Shown here piece after piece: positions 39,256-42,932 of a DNA stretch of 42,932 nucleotides. A program made the position numbers and the translations under genes. Numbering within the stretch: position 1 is the stretch's first letter; each line of letters starts with the position of its first letter. Source of the DNA: CAYMLL01 sp964390645 (GTDB lineage Bacteria > Planctomycetota > UBA8108); assembly GCA_964390645.1 (NCBI GenBank), contig CAYMLL010000023.1, forward strand, positions 1 to 42,932, given 5' to 3'. The notes beneath the pieces were generated by a model, which worked only from the letters and a program-made list of their open reading frames with translations, ran no database searches and had not been told where the DNA came from.

Positions 39256-40159
39256 ATGACTGATTATACCGGCTCGACGCCCAGGAGCGCGTATCTCGAA
39301 CTGGGCTCCACGTCGATCAAGTTCTATGTCGTTCTCGACGGCGGTGATGGTGTCGGGGATCTCGACCGCGAGCGCAAGGTCCCGTGGATGCTCGGCTACG
39401 ATGTCTTCGAGCACGGACGGATCAGTCCCCGCACGATCAGCCATTGCGTCCGGACGCTGAAGACGTTCCGCAGGGAGTTCTCGGACCTGCGCTTCGGCGA
39501 CGTTCCGGCAGTGGGCACGGCCGCCCTGCGAGAGGCCCAGAACTCGGAGCTGCTGCAAGATCAGCTGAACGACGAGCTCGGACTGCGAATTCACATTATC
39601 GAGGGTGGCATCGAGGCGTTCCTCCTGGAGATCGGTTTTCGGGAGATGGTCGAGACCTACCCGACGGCGCTCTTCGATCTCGGCGGAGGCAGCAACGAGA
39701 TCATCGAGTACCTGAGTCCCTCCTCGACTCGCAAGACCAGCGTACCGGTCGGCGCTATTCGCCTGCACTGTCAGCTGCGCCGAACACGCGACCTCTTCGA
39801 GTATGTCACGGTGGGCCGGTCCATCGTCGAGCGAGCTCTGCGCGAGCACCTTGTCGGGGAGTTGCCGCAGTTACCGCAGATGATCGGGACCGGTGGCTCG
39901 GTGCGGGCGATCTGTCGGTGTGCGGGGAGCGATTCCTTCGAGGTGGATGCTGTCCGCGATCTGATCCGCCGTGAGATCCACGGCTCGGTCCAGGACGAGC
40001 TCAAGCCTCACCGACGCAAGCTGCTGTTGCCCGGGCTGCTCGCGATTGAGGGACTGTTCACGACGCTCGGGATCGAGCGCGTCGTGNNNNNNNNNNGCAT
40101 CGGTGCAACGGGGGCTCGCCTCGTTCACGCACATGCTTCCGACGTCGGGCGCCGATTGA
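39256..40159 (+). CDS. Ppx/GppA phosphatase family protein, 3' end damaged by an assembly gap
   Basis: About 300 residues. The actin-like fold shows the first phosphate loop LELGSTSIKFYVV near residue 14, the FDLGGGSNEI loop near 138 and GTGGSVRAI near 214. Family members hydrolyse polyphosphate or pppGpp. The N gap at 40087-40096 falls just before the end. Reading straight across ten N gives a tail ending at 40254 that overlaps the Nudix stop. A shift at the gap gives SVQRGLASFTHML and a stop at 40157-40159, which better fits the family's terminal RGLR-type motif. I therefore ended it at 40159. The nominal span is not a multiple of three because the gap length is unknown. Divergence from the phosphate transporter supports a phosphate role. 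Confidence 0.82.
40087..40096. other. Assembly gap (ten N)
   Basis: A ten-N scaffold join inside the C-terminal coding part of the Ppx/GppA gene. The true length, and hence the frame across it, is unknown. Confidence 0.97.
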
Positions 40160-40228
40160 GATCGACTCCCGCGGTCCCGGACTCTCCGGAAGACGGCGAG
40201 ATCCGAGCTGACAGCCTGCCGACGGCTG

Positions 40229-40645
40229 CTATCTGGCGAGTTCGACGTTCGTGAGTCGCTCGAGGGCCTGTTCGAGGAGCTCTCGAAGCTGGGGTCTCTT
40301 CTCGAGCCGTCGGGACGCCTCGTCCGGCGTGACCCACTCGCGGCGACGGATGGCGCTCTCCTGCCATGCGACCTCGCTCTCGAAGCGCAGCAGGAACATC
40401 ACGACGACTCCCGGCTGCTGCCACTTCTCGTTGTCGTAGCTACCGACGGGCTCGGGGAGGAGCTCGCCGCGTACACCGGCTTCCTCTTCACACTCGCGTC
40501 GGGCCGCGAGCTCGGGAGGTTCCTCGTAGTCGCAGATACCCTTCGGGAAGATCCAGTTGCCTTTGCGCGACGTGACCAGGAGAAACTCCCAGCGGTCGTT
40601 GGATCTTCGAAACGGGATCGCTCCCGCTTGGATCAGCTGCGGCAC
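40229..40645 (-). CDS. Nudix hydrolase
   Basis: A 138-residue cytosolic hydrolase that cleaves nucleoside-diphosphate-linked compounds. The Nudix box is complete: Gly in GICDYEE, then RECEEEAGV at the required spacing, all catalytic Glu residues present. AGAIPFRRSN and GNWIFPKG before the box resemble the diphosphoinositol-polyphosphate/diadenosine-polyphosphate type, which is known to act on inositol pyrophosphates, ApnA or RNA ends. The GTG at 40645 has AGGAG eight bases upstream and begins right before the fold. The frame is open to 40876 but that part shadows the next gene. Its stop faces the Ppx/GppA stop. Confidence 0.9.
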   Translation of the reverse strand: MPQLIQAGAIPFRRSNDRWEFLLVTSRKGNWIFPKGICDYEEPPELAARRECEEEAGVRGELLPEPVGSYDNEKWQQPGVVVMFLLRFESEVAWQESAIRRREWVTPDEASRRLEKRPQLRELLEQALERLTNVELAR

Positions 40646-40724
40646 TCCGCTGTTCTCCTCGTCTGCGTCATCCGTATACGGCCCCCGCTTCTCGCAGAGA
40701 CACCGAACCACCACGCGTCTTGTC

Positions 40725-42197
40725 TCAGTTGTCGAGGGCTCCCTGGAGGATCCAGCGCTTGATCGTGTCAAGCTGCGAGCCAGGGATCGGCGAGCGGCCG
40801 AGCGGCATGCGCGGCCCCTCGAAGTTCGTGTTCGTCGTGTCGGTTCGCCACAGGAGGTAGCTCTGCATGTCGTCACGGATCTCCTCGCCGGCGACGATCA
40901 TCGGCGGTCGACGTCCGAGGCGCTGCGAGACGCCTCCGCTCATCAGTCCGTCGTAGGTCTCGAGGTTCAGCTCGTCGCGAGGCGAGTTCCCTGCGTGGCA
41001 TGTGCTGCCGATCGTACACCCGCGTACCGGATGCGTCAGAATCGACAAGACCTGTGCCTGGAAGCTGATCAGGGTCGTTGCGGAGAGCTCAACGGTGTCC
41101 GCAGACTCGTTCCCGGCCGTGTCCTGTGCTCGCGCCACCACGTGAAATGTCGTATCGGGCTCCAGCTCGCCGATCACCATCTCGGTCGCGCCGGGCTCGG
41201 AGGTTCGACAGAACCCGCCGGCCAACGGCACGCACGGTTCGTCGAAGTCCTGGCCTCCCGGGTCGACCGCCATGTAGATGTTGTAACGCAGAAGCTCGCT
41301 CCCGTCGACCGCGTCCATCGCGGCTTTCCAGGAGGCACGCAGCTCGGTCGGGGAGAGGGGCTCCAGGGAGACGATGCCACCGAACAAGGGAGCGTCCAGG
41401 TCGAGGATACGTTCGGTCGTCGCGCGTACCTCCTCGGAGGGTTCGCCGGCGTTGCCGACGGCGTCGACCGGTCGAACGACGATCCGGTACTCGGTCCCCG
41501 CCTCGAGCCCGACGACGAGTCCCCGGAGCGTACCGGGCGCCGTGCGCAGTGCGGGACGCGAGAGATCGAAGGACTGTTCGACCGTCGTGGCGAAGATCTC
41601 GTAGACGAGACCGTCGGGGGCGGTCACGTCGTCGACTGCAGGGCTCCAGAGCACTTCGATCGAGGTGCTCGACGCGGCGCGGGCGGTGATCGGCGAGTCG
41701 AGGACAGGTGGGTTCGCGAAGGTCTCGAAGACCGCCGGGATGGAAGCGCCGTCGTCTGCCATCGTCACGGGCCCGAGGCGGTCGCCGTCGACGCTGAAAA
41801 TGTCCTCCGAGACCTCCAGGCGGTAGACGCGGCCCGGGATCAGCGCCTCGTCGGGAGTCCAGACGATCGTGCGGTCGATGCCGTCCACGTCCTGCTCGCC
41901 CGTCGTCACGGGCGTCGGCTCGAAGTGGATGTGGCCGCTGCTCCGCAGGTTCTCGGGCATGCGGATCATGCGGATCGTGCGGTCGTCGCTCGCGTCGACA
42001 TCGACGGGCCGCGAGACCGTGACTTCGAAGGTGCTGAGCGGTCCCACCTCGAGGGAACCGGGAGCCGGTCGAACGGTCTCGACGACGAATCGCACCTCGG
42101 CAGGGCTCGTGCTGCGTTCGACCGTCGTCACCCGGGTATCGCAGCCGCAGAGCGACAGGAAGGTCAGCAGTAGCGTGGCGGAAAGAGAACGGCGCAT
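40725..42197 (-). CDS. Lipoprotein with Ig-like and fibronectin-III domains and a C-terminal cytochrome-like region
   Basis: A 490-residue lipoprotein (lipobox SLCGC near residues 16-20). A bacterial Ig-like domain follows (RPAPGSLEVGPLSTFEVTV, about 42-155). Two fibronectin-III domains come next (about 165-270 and 275-380), with PDTTFHVVARAQDTAGN typical of them. The last 110 residues include GCTIGSTCHAGNSP and end IKRWILQGALDN, resembling the C-type cytochrome-like tails of planctomycete exported proteins. The Cys spacing is CX5CH rather than CXXCH, so haem attachment is doubtful. It is probably a surface-binding protein. The ATG at 42197 starts the signal peptide; the longer open frame to 42845 is not used. 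Confidence 0.83.
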   Translation of the reverse strand: MRRSLSATLLLTFLSLCGCDTRVTTVERSTSPAEVRFVVETVRPAPGSLEVGPLSTFEVTVSRPVDVDASDDRTIRMIRMPENLRSSGHIHFEPTPVTTGEQDVDGIDRTIVWTPDEALIPGRVYRLEVSEDIFSVDGDRLGPVTMADDGASIPAVFETFANPPVLDSPITARAASSTSIEVLWSPAVDDVTAPDGLVYEIFATTVEQSFDLSRPALRTAPGTLRGLVVGLEAGTEYRIVVRPVDAVGNAGEPSEEVRATTERILDLDAPLFGGIVSLEPLSPTELRASWKAAMDAVDGSELLRYNIYMAVDPGGQDFDEPCVPLAGGFCRTSEPGATEMVIGELEPDTTFHVVARAQDTAGNESADTVELSATTLISFQAQVLSILTHPVRGCTIGSTCHAGNSPRDELNLETYDGLMSGGVSQRLGRRPPMIVAGEEIRDDMQSYLLWRTDTTNTNFEGPRMPLGRSPIPGSQLDTIKRWILQGALDN

Positions 42198-42273
42198 CGG
42201 ATCGTATGGAGTGCGGAGGAGGGAAGCGGCCCGCACAGGCCCCCCTGAGGGTGATCTCGCAGGCCCTCTGACC

Positions 42274-42291
42274 ATTGTAGCGGCGATCGCC
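42274..42291 (-). promoter_or_regulatory. -10-like TACAAT with adjacent palindrome before the fibronectin-III lipoprotein gene
   Basis: TACAAT (42279-42274, minus) is one base from consensus and predicts a start near 42267, about 70 bases before the ATG. GGCGATCGCC, a perfect 10-base palindrome (42282-42291), lies in the spacer where an operator would block polymerase. No -35 match was found. Confidence 0.35.
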
Positions 42292-42365
42292 TTTCGACGT
42301 GGGGCAATCCCGGGAAGCGGAGGTCCCGGGCGTCGGGGAGAGCCGAGGAGCCCGATCGGGAGACG

Positions 42366-42412
42366 AAAAAAGGACCGCTCTGGCGGAGAGGGGATACGCC
42401 AGCGTGGCCCTT
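42366..42412 (-). terminator. Intrinsic terminator
   Basis: On the minus strand AAGGGCCACGCTGGCG and CGCCAGAGCGGTCCTT form a stem of 16 positions with two mismatches and one G-U pair. The loop is 11 bases (42386-42396). A T-run follows (A6 at 42366-42371 on the plus strand). It ends transcripts coming from the right and insulates the fibronectin-III lipoprotein promoter downstream. It is the only clear intrinsic terminator in the window. Confidence 0.8.
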
Positions 42413-42516
42413 GGTGGAAGTGTCTTGTTCGTGGGACCGGCTTGCCGGTCCGTGATCTCTTCGTCGCGGTGAAAGTGGTATCGGCGGTCGGGAGCGGCAG
42501 GTTGAGCCAAAAGGCC
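42366..42516 (-). ncRNA. Candidate small RNA ending at the intrinsic terminator
   Basis: On the minus strand TTGACG (42548-42543) is followed after 17 bases by TCGACT (42525-42520); the -35 is good but the -10 is weak. A transcript from about 42515 would be about 150 bases. It would contain a hairpin, GGACCGGC/GCCGGTCC (42434-42451), then the terminator. No protein frame in it looks real. It may equally be the 3' untranslated end of the gene entering from the right. It does not match RNase P, tmRNA, SRP or 6S RNA by eye. Confidence 0.2.
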
Positions 42517-42860
42517 CCGAGTCGATCGTCGCGTCGAGCTCGCGTCAATCCGGTACCTCGATCCGGCACCGCGCGGAGGTCCGGCGGCACCCGACGGGGG
42601 GGCGGCTTCGACGGGCCTGCAGGGCGACCGTGCGATCGTTCTGCCGGCCCTGCGACGTCGTCTACCGGGGGCCCGCCAGCTCGTTGTCCCGAGACCTCCG
42701 CCCGGTCGAATTCAGGCTTCTCGGGTCCGGAAAGATGGGGCCGTGGCTTTCTCGGCCCCCGCCGCCCTTCTGGTGCGAGCTGGTCGACGCGCGATCGAGC
42801 GTCGACCTTGGACCGGTCGAGAGGTTCTCCCGGTCCACCGCTCAAACCGCCTCAGGCACT
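42413..42860. other. Gene-free stretch with several strong inverted repeats
   Basis: No convincing protein frame. Perfect stems are GCAGGGC/GCCCTGC (42619-42625, 42647-42653), flanked by CGACG/CGTCG; CCCGAGA/TCTCGGG (42688-42694, 42719-42725); and GGGGCCG/CGGCCCC (42737-42743, 42753-42759). Others are GGTCGACGC/GCGTCGACC (42782-42790, 42799-42807) and GGACCGG/CCGGTCC (42810-42816, 42830-42836). Some 7-bp stems are expected by chance at this GC content; the 9-bp stem is less so. Confidence 0.5.
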
Positions 42861-42932
42861 TCAGGCGAAAGCCGGGTTGCGGCGCCGGATCATGACCACC
42901 GACCCGGCCGTCCGCATCAACAGCCCGAGCCG
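42861..42932 (-). CDS. C-terminal 23 codons of a gene entering from the right edge
   Basis: The frame from 42932 reads without interruption to TGA (42863-42861). It includes LLMRTAGSVVMIRRRNPAFA, one hydrophobic turn ending in a basic tail, which resembles a genuine C-terminus. It is too short to identify. The alternative is a chance open frame in GC-rich DNA. Confidence 0.35.
   Translation of the reverse strand, partial: RLGLLMRTAGSVVMIRRRNPAFA

Noticed and set aside
42602..42618. GGCTTCGACGGG, similar to the start of tmRNA
   Set aside because: No tag-peptide frame, no TTCGA-type T-arm and no matching 3' acceptor end were found within 450 bases.
42198..42845. N-terminal extension of the fibronectin-III lipoprotein
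   Set aside because: The signal peptide starts at 42197, and a -10 element and a terminator lie inside the extension.
42366..42860. RNase P RNA as explanation for the structured region
   Set aside because: The universally conserved GAGGAAAGTCC and AGAACCCGGCTTA-type segments are absent on both strands.

Overview
The window is GC-rich and densely coded on both strands. Its gene content points to an uncultured member of the Planctomycetota. Markers of that group include a DUF1549/DUF1553 (PSD1) protein coupled to a twin-arginine DUF1501 protein, a DUF1080 (3-keto-disaccharide hydrolase-like) protein, a CotH protein with lamin-tail domains and a dockerin-like C-terminus, and many lipoproteins and exported proteins. 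Two runs of exactly ten N (25957-25966 and 40087-40096) are scaffold joins, as expected for a metagenome-assembled genome. Each damages a gene. About ten of the roughly 24 genes start with GTG, and three cistron junctions use the same GTGA stop/start overlap.

Layout. 91-2031 (-) is acetoacetyl-CoA synthetase, divergent from a CBS-domain ClC chloride protein (2288-4144 +). 4425-9308 (+) holds a lipoprotein-like protein and the large CotH/lamin-tail/dockerin surface protein. 9532-17187 (-) is a leftward block: PSD1, DUF1501 (GTGA overlap), then a well-formed promoter, DUF1080, rsmG (GTGA overlap), and NADP-isocitrate dehydrogenase. 17312-18676 (+) is an exported tandem cyclophilin, convergent with a DUF819 membrane protein (18686-20038 -). 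ClpB (20226-22847 -) follows, then a permuted NlpC/P60 (YiiX-like) protein and a gap-damaged outer-membrane beta-barrel protein, both (-).

The second half holds a lipoprotein metallophosphoesterase (26039-27157 +), a three-module acetyl-xylan-esterase-type hydrolase (27250-29937 -), and a von Willebrand-like protein (30153-32324 +). Next is a three-gene operon (32428-36475 +): a beta-hydroxyacid dehydrogenase, a YyaL/DUF255 protein with CHWC, and a DsbA-like thiol protein. A Na/Pi-cotransporter fusion (36531-39107 -) is divergent from a Ppx/GppA phosphatase (39256 +), a plausible phosphate module. A Nudix hydrolase and a fibronectin-III lipoprotein follow (both -). The right end (42198-42932) holds a clear minus-strand intrinsic terminator, several strong hairpins, a possible small RNA and the last 23 codons of a gene that enters from outside.

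How the genes may work together. The PSD1/DUF1501/DUF1080 proteins, the esterase and the CotH protein fit extracellular polysaccharide processing and surface display. The YyaL/DsbA pair fits envelope thiol chemistry. The transporter/PhoU and Ppx pair fits phosphate handling. I saw no CRISPR array, transposase, phage gene, rRNA or tRNA, and no clear unknown defence system. The most unusual items are the domain fusions, the rsmG placement and the structured right-end region.
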